Assembly (NCBI RefSeq): GCF_020531915.1
Contig: NZ_JAJAVG010000004.1
Coordinates: 682,001-746,000, forward strand
Origin: Methylovorus mays
Lineage (GTDB): Bacteria; Pseudomonadota; Gammaproteobacteria; Burkholderiales; Methylophilaceae
Length of the DNA stretch: 64,000 nucleotides
Reading direction: 5' to 3'
Part shown: positions 44,338-53,157 of the stretch, piece by piece
Layout of the letters: each line of letters begins with the position of its first letter
Numbering within the stretch: the first letter of the stretch is position 1
The notes under the pieces: generated by a model
Databases searched by the model: none
Told to the model about the DNA's origin: nothing
What the model saw: only the letters and a program-made list of their open reading frames with translations
Position numbers and translations under genes: made by a program

Positions 44338-46332
44338 ATGAAGTCACCCCGTTTTGCACTTAACTGTGTACGCGCTGTTGTGGCAGCGACGCTGGGCGTC
44401 GTTGCCAGCGTCAGTGTTGCCGCCCCTACCGTTACACGCCTGACACCACCGAGCGAACGTTTCGCTACCGGCGTGAATGACCCAAGCGCCCCCATGATCG
44501 CCCGCTTCCTGCCAGGTCAGCGCTTTGACCTGCAAGCGACTATCCGTCCTGATGCTGGCGCCACCATCACTGGCTTCCAGTTTGCCGTGGATGGCGTGAC
44601 TGTGCCTGTTACCGCCAGCACTTCCGGCATCGTCACCACTGGCCTGAATGCCGGCCTGCCAGCAAATACCGCCGTGGTTTCCAAGCGCGCTTACTCCAAC
44701 AATGTACCTGGCGTCCACACCCTGACAGTGAAAGCCACGCAAAGCGATGGCCAGACCGTGACCGCCACTGGCAGCTTTGAAGTGGTTGGCATTACCAACC
44801 AGGGCCGCCCTGCCAAGAACATCATCATCATGCTGGGCGATGGCATGGGTGCCGCGCACCGCACTGCGGCCCGCATCATGGCCAAAGGCTATGCCCAGGG
44901 CAAGGCCAAGGGTCATCTCGCCATGGATACATTCCCCTATACCGGCATGGTGATGACATCCTCACTGGATACCATCGTCACTGACTCCGCGCCTGGCATG
45001 GCCAACTATGTGAACGGCAACAAGCAGGCTTCCGGTCAGGAAGGCGTATGGCCAGATGACACCAGCGACGCATTCGACAATCCACGCATGGAATACCTGT
45101 CGGAATACTTGCACCGCACCAAGGGCAAATCGCTGGGTATCGTCACCACCGCCGATGTATTTGACGCCACACCTGCTGCCAACGCCGTGCACACCTCCAA
45201 CCGTGGCAACGGTACCGGCATTGCCGACCAATACCTGGATGACCGCAAGCTGACCGGCCTGACCGTGCTGATGGGTGGCGGCCGCAAGTGGTTCCTGCCC
45301 AATGCATCCAATAGCGTCAGCCCGCAACCGGCCAATGGTTCGCAACGTCGCGCTGCCAATGATTACGTGCTGAGCAGCGACATCGTCAGCGGCTGGGGTG
45401 CTGCCGTCGGTGCCAAGGATCCAGCGCGTGACCTGATCAGCGACTTCAGCGCTGCCGGTTACACCTATGTTTCTGACAAATCTGCCCTGCAAAGTGCAGG
45501 TGTGCCAGACAAGCTGCTGGGCCTGTTTGCCTACTCCAACATGAACGTAGCGTTTGACAAGATCAACGGCCGTCGTGGTGTTTCCAGTGTGGTGAATGAC
45601 TACGGCTTCCCTGACCAGCCCATGCTGGAAGAGATGACCGACAAGGCCATCAAGGTGCTCGCCAAGAACCCGGCTGGCTTTGTGCTGACCGTGGAAGGTG
45701 CTTCCATCGACAAGCAGGCCCACTTGATGGATAGCGATCGCTGGATTGAAGAAGTCATCGAGTTTGACCGTGCTGTGCAAGTCGCCAAAAATTTCGCCAC
45801 GGCCAATCCGGACACGCTGGTGATTGTGACGGCCGACCATGAAACCGGCGGTGCTTCCATCCTGGGTGCTTCCAAGGTGACCAATGCCGAGTTGCAAGGC
45901 AAGGCCAACACTGTGGCCAGCATGCGTAATGAAGTGGTGGGTACTTATCAGGATGCGAAATTCCCCAAGTACACCATTGCCGCTGATGGCTACCCTGCGA
46001 CTACCGATATCGACAACAAGATGCTGATCGGTTACGGCGCCAATGCTGACCGCTACGAAGCCTGGATTGCCAATGCGCAACCTACGCAGGATAGCCAGCA
46101 GCCATTCGCGGGCACTGCCCCACTCAACACATATCCAGCCAACCCAGGCGTGCGCAATGCCAGCACCGGTTACCTCGTGACTGGTCAGGTATCCGGCGAT
46201 CAGGCTGTGCACACCGCGACTGATATTCCATTGTCCGCCTTCGGCCGTGGCGCTGCCCTGTTCACTGGCGTGATGGATAACACCGATGTGTTCTTCAAGT
46301 TTGGTCAGGCTGCCATCGGCGGCGTGAAGTAA
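44338..46332 (+). CDS. Secreted alkaline phosphatase with N-terminal Ig-like domain
   Basis: A 664-residue exported phosphomonoesterase of the PhoA superfamily. After a signal peptide (ATLGVVASVSVAA) comes a beta-sandwich-like domain (about 30-155), then the catalytic domain: NIIIMLGDGMGAAHRTA with metal-binding D168, TIVTDSAPGMANY with the nucleophile S217, VEGASIDKQAHLMD, and VIVTADHETGGAS with further metal ligands. The extra domain and an insert of about 90 residues make it longer than E. coli PhoA. A good GGAG site precedes the ATG. Position beside a type II secretion operon suggests it is a substrate, by analogy with phosphatases secreted by such systems. Confidence 0.9.
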   Translation: MKSPRFALNCVRAVVAATLGVVASVSVAAPTVTRLTPPSERFATGVNDPSAPMIARFLPGQRFDLQATIRPDAGATITGFQFAVDGVTVPVTASTSGIVTTGLNAGLPANTAVVSKRAYSNNVPGVHTLTVKATQSDGQTVTATGSFEVVGITNQGRPAKNIIIMLGDGMGAAHRTAARIMAKGYAQGKAKGHLAMDTFPYTGMVMTSSLDTIVTDSAPGMANYVNGNKQASGQEGVWPDDTSDAFDNPRMEYLSEYLHRTKGKSLGIVTTADVFDATPAANAVHTSNRGNGTGIADQYLDDRKLTGLTVLMGGGRKWFLPNASNSVSPQPANGSQRRAANDYVLSSDIVSGWGAAVGAKDPARDLISDFSAAGYTYVSDKSALQSAGVPDKLLGLFAYSNMNVAFDKINGRRGVSSVVNDYGFPDQPMLEEMTDKAIKVLAKNPAGFVLTVEGASIDKQAHLMDSDRWIEEVIEFDRAVQVAKNFATANPDTLVIVTADHETGGASILGASKVTNAELQGKANTVASMRNEVVGTYQDAKFPKYTIAADGYPATTDIDNKMLIGYGANADRYEAWIANAQPTQDSQQPFAGTAPLNTYPANPGVRNASTGYLVTGQVSGDQAVHTATDIPLSAFGRGAALFTGVMDNTDVFFKFGQAAIGGVK

Positions 46333-46401
46333 AGATAGCCCACAACACCGGCGCTGCGGCAGCTGCCGTGGCGCCCGGTTTGATGACGAAAGCGAGATAC
46401 C

Positions 46402-47082
46402 ATGAACACCGTAAAACTTCTGATGAATGCCGCCGTGATTGGCCTGGCAAGCTTTGCTGCCAATGCCCACGCCGGCTACAACTTCAACTTTGACAACGCC
46501 GCCAGCGGCACCTCTGCCAATGATGCCGCCGTCAACCCTTACAGCAATGTGCAGTTCCTGAGCGGCTTTGTCACCGCCGATCTGGATGCCGATGGCTTTG
46601 AAATTCTTGATCCCAACGGCCAGACCATCCCCGGCTATACCCACTGGGAAGCCTACTCAGATAGCGATATCCGCGTGCGCGACCCACAAGAGTATGGTCA
46701 TGGCGATGCTCCATCCGTCTCCAATGCACTGGACGCCATGTTTGACCAGGTGCTGATCAGCTTCAGCAGCGCCCAAAACCTGTCGTCGTTCTCGGTGCAG
46801 CTGGATAACAGCATGTTTGGCGACTTCAATTCCTCCATCCTGTTCCTGGATGCGGCTGGCAAAACCATCTCTACCCTGTCGTTCGACCAATACGCCAACC
46901 CCGGTGCCATCATCACGGGCGGCGCGGTCTCGGGTGTATACGGCATCGTGCTGAATGCAGGCAAGCTGTATGACAACCTCAGTATCACCACGGTCAGCGC
47001 CGTTCCTGAAGCCGAAACCTACGCCATGATGCTGGCGGGCCTGGGCATGATGGGCTTTGTTGCCTCGCGTCGCCGTCGCTAA
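46402..47082 (+). CDS. PEP-CTERM sorting domain protein
   Basis: A 226-residue exported protein. A signal peptide ends at ANAHAG. The body is beta-rich with FDQVLISFSSAQNLSSFSVQ and GDFNSSILFLDAAG. The C-terminus is a PEP-CTERM signal with a variant motif: VPEAETYAMMLAGLGMMGFV, then ASRRRR. The Pro-Glu-Ala replaces the usual PEP, which exosortase families tolerate. It follows the phosphatase by 70 bases and ends at a terminator, so the two may be co-transcribed. Confidence 0.85.
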   Translation: MNTVKLLMNAAVIGLASFAANAHAGYNFNFDNAASGTSANDAAVNPYSNVQFLSGFVTADLDADGFEILDPNGQTIPGYTHWEAYSDSDIRVRDPQEYGHGDAPSVSNALDAMFDQVLISFSSAQNLSSFSVQLDNSMFGDFNSSILFLDAAGKTISTLSFDQYANPGAIITGGAVSGVYGIVLNAGKLYDNLSITTVSAVPEAETYAMMLAGLGMMGFVASRRRR

Positions 47083-47133
47083 TCTACTCCTCGCTTCATA
47101 CTTGCGGGCACGCCCGCCGCAAGTGTCTCCCAC

Positions 47134-47163
47134 AAAAAAAGCACATCTTCATGTGCTTTTTTT
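47134..47163. terminator. Rho-independent terminator
   Basis: AAAAAAAGCACAT, a CTTC loop, then ATGTGCTTTTTTT. It ends the phosphatase/PEP-CTERM transcript and could also serve the convergent KGG gene. Confidence 0.93.
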
Positions 47164-47260
47164 GCGTCTTCAACAAGCCATCGAAACAGCTTGCCAAAAA
47201 ACCCGGGCAAAACCCACACGGCTATCGCCTTATGGTTAGGGGGCCCTGGGTTTCAAGGCA

Positions 47261-47482
47261 TTAGCTCTTTTTGTGACTTTGGCTACCCGCTTTCACATGC
47301 TGCTCATGCGAGCCACCACGGGTGCCGCCTTGCTGGCTCTTGTTAGGACTGCCAGCCTGCTCCTGTTGCTTGTTGGCGCCGCTTTGCGCCCCGCCCTGCT
47401 GCTGATGCTTGTGACTTTGCGAACCAGCCTGAGCGTGTTGCTGAGAGGTACCACCACGCGTGCTTCCTTGTTGTGTAGCCAT
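47261..47482 (-). CDS. KGG-repeat stress protein (ConG/YciG-like)
   Basis: A 73-residue hydrophilic protein. AAGGAG stands six bases before the ATG at 47482 (another ATG lies directly before it). Two copies of a short motif (RGGTSQQHAQAGSQSHK and RGGSHEQHVKAGSQSHK) surround a Q/S/N-rich middle; these are the KGG or acidophilic stress repeats of small stationary-phase or osmotic-stress proteins. No membrane segment. Its exact role is unknown. Confidence 0.8.
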   Translation of the reverse strand: MATQQGSTRGGTSQQHAQAGSQSHKHQQQGGAQSGANKQQEQAGSPNKSQQGGTRGGSHEQHVKAGSQSHKKS

Positions 47483-47636
47483 CATAATCTCCTTGTATGG
47501 ATTGAATGTTAGCGTTACGCAAGGTAACGGCTTCATTGTGCAAGCCATAGGCAGGTCTCGCGAGCCGGCGGGGTCTGAAAAATATGTAGGAGATTGTGTT
47601 AGACGCCAGGCTGGCGATGGCTGATGAAGCGCACTT

Positions 47637-47900
47637 CTAATCGGCAAAGAAAGCCAGTTTGTCTGCCTTTGCCAGCCTCTTGAGCCTGGCTTCGGCGATG
47701 GAGGCCGCTGACCGGTCAGCGTATGGCTTGCTGGCCAGTATTCTCAGCGGCGGGTTTGCCCGGGTATAGCGCGCGCCCTTGCCTTCGACATGCGCTTTAT
47801 AGCGTGCTTCAAGATTGTTGGTGATGCCGGCGTAATAGCTGCCGCCTTTGCACTCCAGCAAATAGAGATGCCAATGCGATGTCCCGTTTTCTTCGCTCAC
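47637..47900 (-). CDS. GIY-YIG nuclease-like protein (UPF0213)
   Basis: An 87-residue protein with the GIY-YIG core: [20 protein letters not shown] holds the L-Y and Y-x-G-I halves, followed by [20 protein letters not shown], the conserved Arg, then [20 protein letters not shown] with the catalytic Glu and [14 protein letters not shown]. Such one-domain proteins (YhbQ/UPF0213 type) are probably structure-specific DNA endonucleases. It is a complete gene with no neighbour on the same strand immediately upstream; 107 bases separate it from the photolyase gene. Confidence 0.87.
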   Translation of the reverse strand: MSEENGTSHWHLYLLECKGGSYYAGITNNLEARYKAHVEGKGARYTRANPPLRILASKPYADRSAASIAEARLKRLAKADKLAFFAD

Positions 47901-48006
47901 TGATGATCCTTAACCCTTTGCGTTGCCCATGATGGTCGTCATTTTTAATGTGGGGGCAAGCCGTGAATTCAAGCCCGCATGGTATAGGAAACCCGCAGTG
48001 AATGCT

Positions 48007-49578
48007 TTACAGGGACGCGATTTGTGCAAGCGTTTGTTCCGCCTGCTGGCGCAAGGCCTGCTGGGCCTCGGCAGACATCTTGTCCCAATTGCGATACACC
48101 ATGCTCAGGCGATGGTTGCCACGCAAACGGGTCTCGTGCCTGGCAAAAAAATCCCAGTAAAGCGCATTGAATGGGCAGGCACGCTCGCCTGTTTTGGTGG
48201 ACTTGCTGTAGTGGCAACCCTTGCAATGGTCGCCCATGCGATCAATGTAAGCGGCACTGGAGACATAGGGCTTGGTGGCAAGCAGGCCGCCATCGGCAAA
48301 CTGGCTCATGCCCAGGGTGTTGGGTGCCTCCACCCATTCAAAGGCATCGATATAGATGCCCAGGTACCAGCGATGCAGAGCTTGCGGATCAAGCCCTGCC
48401 AGCAAGGCAAAGTTGCCGATGACCATGAGCCGCTGGATATGGTGGGCGTAGGCATGCTGCAATGATTGCGTTATGGCGCTTGCCACACATGCCATGCGGG
48501 TCTTTCCGGTCCAGAACCATTCCGGCAGCGGCCTGCTGTGCCCAAGGGCGTTGGCCTCGGTGTACCCGGGCATTTGCGCCCAATACACGCCCCGCACATA
48601 TTCACGCCAGCCCAGTATCTGCCGGATAAAGCCTTCAGCAGCGGCCAGCGGCACGTTTCCCTGGCACCAGGCGGCTTCTGCGGCGGCCACCACTTCACGC
48701 GGGTTGAGCATTTTCACATTGAGCGCAAACGACAGCAGGGAGTGAAACAGGCGCCAGCCACGCGTGGATAAGGCATCCTGATAATCCCCAAACAAAGGCA
48801 AGCCCTGGCTGATAAAGACCTCGAGCTGCGTCAGGGCCTCCTCGCGGGAGAGCGGCCAACGCAAAGCCTCGGCCTGTGGATCGCCAAAATGCGCCGCGCC
48901 ACTGGCGACGATGGTTTGCCACAGGGTCTGATGATCATGTTGTGGACGCATATCGGCCGGCAATGGCTGCGCAGCAGGCAGCGCCTTGCGATTGTCGTGA
49001 TCAAAATTCCACTGGCCGCCCTCGGGCTGATCGTCTGCTGTCATCAATACCCGGTGCTGACGGCGCTGGGCCCGGTAAAAATGCTCCATCAGCCATTGCT
49101 TGCGGCCTTTGAATTGCGCAGCGACGGTTTGGCGCGTGGTGTAGAAATGCTCGCTATCCACCATGTTCACTGGCACCGGGCTGGCCTCGGCCCAAGTGGC
49201 GAGCTGATCATCCAGCCGCCATTCATCCGGCGCCTGATACTGCATCGCACTTGCCTGATAATGGGCGATCAGCGCATCGAGATTGGTCGTGAGCTGTTGG
49301 CGATTGGAGGCGTCATCAATGGCGATGTAGCGCACGCGATGTCCAGCGCTTTTGAGTTGCTGGGCAAAATGGCGCATGGCGGCAAATATCGCCAGCATCT
49401 TTTGCGCATGGTGCAGCACATAATCCGTCTCCTGGCGGATCTCCATCATGACGTACACCACATCGGGGCTGACATGGGCAAACCAGGAATGCTGGGGATT
49501 GAGCTGATCGCCCAGAATCAGGCGCAAGGTCACCTTTGAATTGGCCTGCCCCGGCAAGGTTGATGCCGCGGAGCTCAT
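48007..49578 (-). CDS. FeS-BCP photolyase (prokaryotic (6-4) photolyase, PhrB/CryB type)
   Basis: A 523-residue DNA repair or photoreceptor protein of the iron-sulfur class. The N-terminus (LRLILGDQLNPQHSWF) replaces the usual cryptochrome antenna. Four Cys for a [4Fe-4S] cluster are present in KTRMACVAS, DHCKGCHYS and ERACPFNALYW. The FAD-binding core includes FGDYQDALSTRGWRLFHSLL, GWREYVRGVYWAQMPGY and NTLGMSQFADGGLLATKPYV. The ATG at 49578 has GAGGG five bases upstream and overlaps the stop of the cry-DASH gene by four bases, so the two are co-translated. Confidence 0.9.
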   Translation of the reverse strand: MSSAASTLPGQANSKVTLRLILGDQLNPQHSWFAHVSPDVVYVMMEIRQETDYVLHHAQKMLAIFAAMRHFAQQLKSAGHRVRYIAIDDASNRQQLTTNLDALIAHYQASAMQYQAPDEWRLDDQLATWAEASPVPVNMVDSEHFYTTRQTVAAQFKGRKQWLMEHFYRAQRRQHRVLMTADDQPEGGQWNFDHDNRKALPAAQPLPADMRPQHDHQTLWQTIVASGAAHFGDPQAEALRWPLSREEALTQLEVFISQGLPLFGDYQDALSTRGWRLFHSLLSFALNVKMLNPREVVAAAEAAWCQGNVPLAAAEGFIRQILGWREYVRGVYWAQMPGYTEANALGHSRPLPEWFWTGKTRMACVASAITQSLQHAYAHHIQRLMVIGNFALLAGLDPQALHRWYLGIYIDAFEWVEAPNTLGMSQFADGGLLATKPYVSSAAYIDRMGDHCKGCHYSKSTKTGERACPFNALYWDFFARHETRLRGNHRLSMVYRNWDKMSAEAQQALRQQAEQTLAQIASL

Positions 49579-50924
49579 GTTGCCCTCGCCCATAATGCGC
49601 GGTAGCTGCCATCCGCATCGTAATCCTGCGCCTGCTTGTCCGGATTAAAGCGCCTGCCCTGCCGCGGATCGGTGCCGCGCCCACTCAGATAGAGCCAGTT
49701 GCCCTGATTGCTGTACACATCGTAATCCAGCAGCTGTGATTCAAACCAGGCCGCGCCGGCACGCCAGTCGCAGCCCAGGTCATGTATCAGATAACTCGCG
49801 ACATTCTGCCGCATGCGATTGGAAAGATACCCGGTCGCCGCCAGCTCGCGCATGCCGGCATCAATAAACGGCTGCCCGGTTTCGCCACGGCACCAGCGGG
49901 CAAAATGGTCTGGATCATGCGATGGCACAGGCGCCTCGCCCAGGCCCCGAGCGCGATACAGCTTTTTGCCGTGTTTGAAATGCAGCCAGCGAAAGTGATC
50001 GCGCCACAGCAATTCAAACCACAGCCAATAGGTGCTCTCATTGGCACCGTGCTCCGCTTCAAATGCCTGAATCGCCGCCCATGCCTGCCGTGCCGACAAG
50101 GCACCCGTCGCCAGCCAGGGCGACCATTTGCTGGAGTAATCGACCCCGATGAGCCCATTGCGGGTGGACTTGTAACTATCTGGCAATCGCCGTTGGCAAT
50201 ACTGCTGCAGATGCTGCAGGGCACCCTGCTCACCGCCATCAAACCCCGAAGAGCCAAGCGGAAAAGCAGACCGGGCGTCATCCGGCCATGGCTCGCTGGC
50301 TAGGACATGATCAGCGCCCCCCCTCTCCTCGTGACCAACCGTTATCGCATTCAGCAAGGCATGAGATGGCAACGGCGCCAGCCGCTTGATGGGAGGCAAA
50401 GGCCGCGTCGCCTGCACATGCTCACGCTCCAGCGCATGGCGAAATGTCGTAAAGGTATCTGGCACCGCCTGAGGATCAAATGGAAGCTCCTCCAACGCCA
50501 CCAGACTCGATTGCCAGATGGTCTGCACGTTCACCCCCGACGCCAGTAGTGCAGCCACCACTGCCTGCTCCTCAGGCGCCGCAATCTCCTCGCACACCAG
50601 CCATGGGTGGCCAAGGGTGCGCACCAACTGCACCAAGGTATCGACGCTATTCCCGCGCAATTGCACCAGGTCACTGCCAAGCACGCGCAATTGTGCCGCC
50701 AGCGCATCCACCGCGCTCGTCAGCCATGTACGCCGGTGCGGCGCCATTCTGGTAAAGCCCCAGCGCGTCGGGGCTGATTCGGCACGATCATGAATGAATA
50801 CTGGCAGCAACCAGCGCCCCTGCTGCTCTGCACGCTGAGCCGCCGCTACCAAGGCGACTTGATCATGCAGTCGCAGATCGCGGCGAAACCAGAAAATAAT
50901 CCCGGTCGCTGCCGTTACATGCAT
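49575..50924 (-). CDS. Cryptochrome DASH / photolyase
   Basis: A 449-residue flavoprotein of the photolyase/cryptochrome family. The antenna domain (IIFWFRRDLRLHDQVALVAA) is followed by a linker and the FAD domain with SSKWSPWLATGALSARQAWA, WFELLWRDHFRWLHFKHGKK and AGMRELAATGYLSNRMRQNV. The C-terminal QGNWLYLSGRGTDPRQGRRF motif is the hallmark of cry-DASH, which repairs cyclobutane dimers in single-stranded DNA and may signal light. The ATG at 50924 has GGAGAG upstream; an earlier ATG at 50954 is possible. It precedes and overlaps the FeS-BCP gene. Confidence 0.9.
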   Translation of the reverse strand: MHVTAATGIIFWFRRDLRLHDQVALVAAAQRAEQQGRWLLPVFIHDRAESAPTRWGFTRMAPHRRTWLTSAVDALAAQLRVLGSDLVQLRGNSVDTLVQLVRTLGHPWLVCEEIAAPEEQAVVAALLASGVNVQTIWQSSLVALEELPFDPQAVPDTFTTFRHALEREHVQATRPLPPIKRLAPLPSHALLNAITVGHEERGGADHVLASEPWPDDARSAFPLGSSGFDGGEQGALQHLQQYCQRRLPDSYKSTRNGLIGVDYSSKWSPWLATGALSARQAWAAIQAFEAEHGANESTYWLWFELLWRDHFRWLHFKHGKKLYRARGLGEAPVPSHDPDHFARWCRGETGQPFIDAGMRELAATGYLSNRMRQNVASYLIHDLGCDWRAGAAWFESQLLDYDVYSNQGNWLYLSGRGTDPRQGRRFNPDKQAQDYDADGSYRALWARAT

Positions 50925-51226
50925 CACATCTCTCCTACGCTGACCATGCCACAAGGCATGCCATGAAGGTTGCCGCTAAAGGAGAAGTGAAAGATAAATG
51001 GGCTTGGGCAATGAAGAATAGCGGACTTTGGCATAGGTTAACTTTGGTTCAAGCGCGTATCTTAAAAAAATGCCCGCATTTTCTCCATGACTGCAGGCAT
51101 TTCCGCAGCATGCATAGTTAATGTGTGCACACCATCACTCGCGCCGTTCCTAACGCCAAGCAGATCAGGGCTTGGGTTATACTTTTGCCGTGCCAAAGAG
51201 CACATCAAAATACTTAGGGAGTAACA

Positions 51227-51760
51227 ATGAAAAAAATAGCATTACTTAGCTTAAGCCTGCTGCTGTCCGCATGCTCTACGATGACGCCCGCACGGTACTC
51301 CATGTCCGTGGACAACAATCAGGCACTGAAGCAATTCCAAGGAAGCAAAGTCAAATTGATCGCATTGAATGCGCCAGTGAATTTTGACGCCAATTGCAGA
51401 TTGATGGGGCCTATTCAGGCATCGGATGGCATGACGATTCCGCAGTTCGTTGAAAAGGCGTTCAATGATGAACTCAAGTTTGCCGGTTTATATTCTGACG
51501 AGGGCATCAAACTCAGCGGTGCACTTAATCGTATTGAATTCTCCTCCACCTCAGGACTGACGAATGGGTACTGGCTTATAGGAATGGAACTCAAATCCAG
51601 TAACGGAAAAAGCTTGATTGTCGACAATCGTTATGACTTCAAGAGTGGGTTCGATGCCATAACCGCCTGCAATCAAACAGCTCAGGCACTGGGACCTGCT
51701 GTACAAGACCTGATCAAAAAAGCGGTCACAAATCCTGAATTTGTTGCATTGATTCACTAA
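51227..51760 (+). CDS. Lipoprotein of unknown function
   Basis: A 177-residue lipoprotein with AGGGAG seven bases before the ATG. The signal MKKIALLSLSLLLSACSTMT has a lipobox (LSAC). The mature part is alpha/beta: VDNNQALKQFQGSKVKLIAL, then CRLMGPIQASDGMTIPQFVE, LKFAGLYSDEGIKLSGALNR and WLIGMELKSSNGKSLIVDNR, ending AVQDLIKKAVTNPEF. Single cysteines at NCRLMG and TACNQT may pair. This arrangement is seen in hypothetical outer-membrane lipoproteins. Last host gene before the island; the hairpin that follows is its probable terminator. Confidence 0.72.
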   Translation: MKKIALLSLSLLLSACSTMTPARYSMSVDNNQALKQFQGSKVKLIALNAPVNFDANCRLMGPIQASDGMTIPQFVEKAFNDELKFAGLYSDEGIKLSGALNRIEFSSTSGLTNGYWLIGMELKSSNGKSLIVDNRYDFKSGFDAITACNQTAQALGPAVQDLIKKAVTNPEFVALIH

Positions 51761-51770
51761 CCGTCGTCTC

Positions 51771-51805
51771 CATCATTCCTCAAATTTTATTTTTGAGGAA
51801 TGATG
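51771..51805 (+). terminator. Long hairpin, probable terminator
   Basis: CATCATTCCTCAAA pairs with TTTGAGGAATGATG (14 pairs) around a T-rich seven-base loop. There is no T run after the stem, so termination efficiency is uncertain. Confidence 0.6.
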
Positions 51806-51900
51806 GACATGTCCAAGACATGGAAGACAAATGACGGACTGAGACATAAGAAGAGTTCTAAAGGGAGCTGTTTAGATCAGGAAATACTTGATTAGAATCA

Positions 51901-51963
51901 TGGTGCCCGGAGCCGGGGTCGAACCGGCACACCATTACTGGCGAGAGATTTTAAGTCTCTTGT
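51901..51963 (-). other. 3' fragment of tRNA-Leu(TAA): island left attachment site
   Basis: The minus strand carries the 3' part of a tRNA-Leu: the anticodon arm GAGACTTAAAATCTC (anticodon TAA), a variable arm, the T arm TGCCGGTTCGACCCCGGC and acceptor end CTCCGGGCACCA. The sequence then departs from a tRNA before the D arm, so the 5' half is missing. This is how an integration at a tRNA 3' end looks on the side opposite the restored gene. The integrase starts 71 bases further on. The intact tRNA-Leu should lie at the island's right end, beyond the window. Confidence 0.88.
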
Positions 51964-52033
51964 TAAACCCAGTAATAGCAATATTTACATCAATATATTA
52001 ATATATATCCCACACTTACACCACACCACACTC

Positions 52034-53083
52034 ATGGCCACGATCCGAAAACGTGTTAATGAAAATTTTGTTAGCTACGAAGTCCAAGTAAGAAAAAGAG
52101 GCCAACCAAGGCAAACAAAGACATTCAGAAATCGTGCCGATGCTGAGAAATGGGGGCGGATGATTGAAGCTGAAATGGATCGAGGCGTGTTTGTTGACCG
52201 TAGCGAGGCAGAAAGCACTACCTTAGCTGATGCATTAAATCGCTATCTTCGAGAAGTTACTCCATCCAAGAAGAGTGCCACAAGAGAAGCGTCCAGGATC
52301 AAAAAATGGCTGCAGGATCCACTCGCGAAAAGGATGCTTTCCACAATTAAAGGTAAAGATATTGCTGAGTTTCGTGACAGCCAAAGACAAAAACTTCTAG
52401 CTGAAAATACAATTCGCCTTGATATTGCCTTGCTTTCAGTAGTCTTTGAAACCGCTCGAAAAGAATGGGGTATCGAAAGTCTAATCAACCCATGTCAACT
52501 TATAAAACTTCCTAGCAGCTCAAATACGCGTGAGCGTCGTCTAGAACCCAAAGAAGAAATATATCTGCTAAAAGGTCTCGATGCTCATTGCAGAAACAAA
52601 CAAATAAAATCTGTCGTTAGATTTGCGTTGGAAACGGCGATGCGTCAATCAGAAATTTTAAGACTTGAGTGGAGTGATATTAATATCCAAAAAAGCACGG
52701 CGAGGGCTCGAGATACGAAGAATGGGGATGATCGCTTTATACCTCTGTCTTCAAAAGCTATTGCACTCTTAGCAGAGCAGCCAAGAAGCATATATGGAGG
52801 GAAGATATTCAACGTCAGCCAAGACGCCTTAATAAGGGCGTTTCAACGAGGCTGTGAAAAAGGAGCACATCTTTATATTCAAGATCATCCAAACCTCCCC
52901 ACAAATGAATTTTTAAAGAATCTTCGCTTTCATGATCTTAGGCACGAAGCGACTAGTCGACTATTCGAGCTTGGAACACTAGATGTAATGGAAGTAGCAT
53001 CGATTACAGGCCATAAAGCACTGCAGATGCTTAAAAGGTATACTCATCTAAAAGCAGAGAATATTGCCAAGAAATTAGCCTAA
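52034..53083 (+). CDS. int: Tyrosine-type site-specific integrase
   Basis: A 349-residue phage/island integrase. An N-terminal arm-binding-like domain (VSYEVQVRKRGQPRQTKTFR) and a core-binding domain precede the catalytic domain: the first Arg in ALETAMRQSEILRLEW, a Lys region around DTKNGDDRFIPLS, H-x-x-R in FHDLRHEATSRLFELG, a His in ITGHKALQM and the nucleophile Tyr in LKRYTHLK. All catalytic residues are present. It is codon-AT-rich and points away from the tRNA-Leu fragment, which is its probable attachment site. Confidence 0.95.
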   Translation: MATIRKRVNENFVSYEVQVRKRGQPRQTKTFRNRADAEKWGRMIEAEMDRGVFVDRSEAESTTLADALNRYLREVTPSKKSATREASRIKKWLQDPLAKRMLSTIKGKDIAEFRDSQRQKLLAENTIRLDIALLSVVFETARKEWGIESLINPCQLIKLPSSSNTRERRLEPKEEIYLLKGLDAHCRNKQIKSVVRFALETAMRQSEILRLEWSDINIQKSTARARDTKNGDDRFIPLSSKAIALLAEQPRSIYGGKIFNVSQDALIRAFQRGCEKGAHLYIQDHPNLPTNEFLKNLRFHDLRHEATSRLFELGTLDVMEVASITGHKALQMLKRYTHLKAENIAKKLA

Positions 53084-53157
53084 AACTCTTATCGTATGCA
53101 AGCTGTATATAAATATATCGATCAACTTTACAGAAGATTGATTGAATACGTTAAATT

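Noticed and set aside
44962-46644. 560-codon open frame antisense to the phosphatase
   Set aside because: Gly/His/Val-rich antisense artefact; also runs into the next gene.
51901-51963. A functional tRNA-Leu gene
   Set aside because: The D arm and 5' acceptor strand are missing, so it is an attachment-site fragment only.
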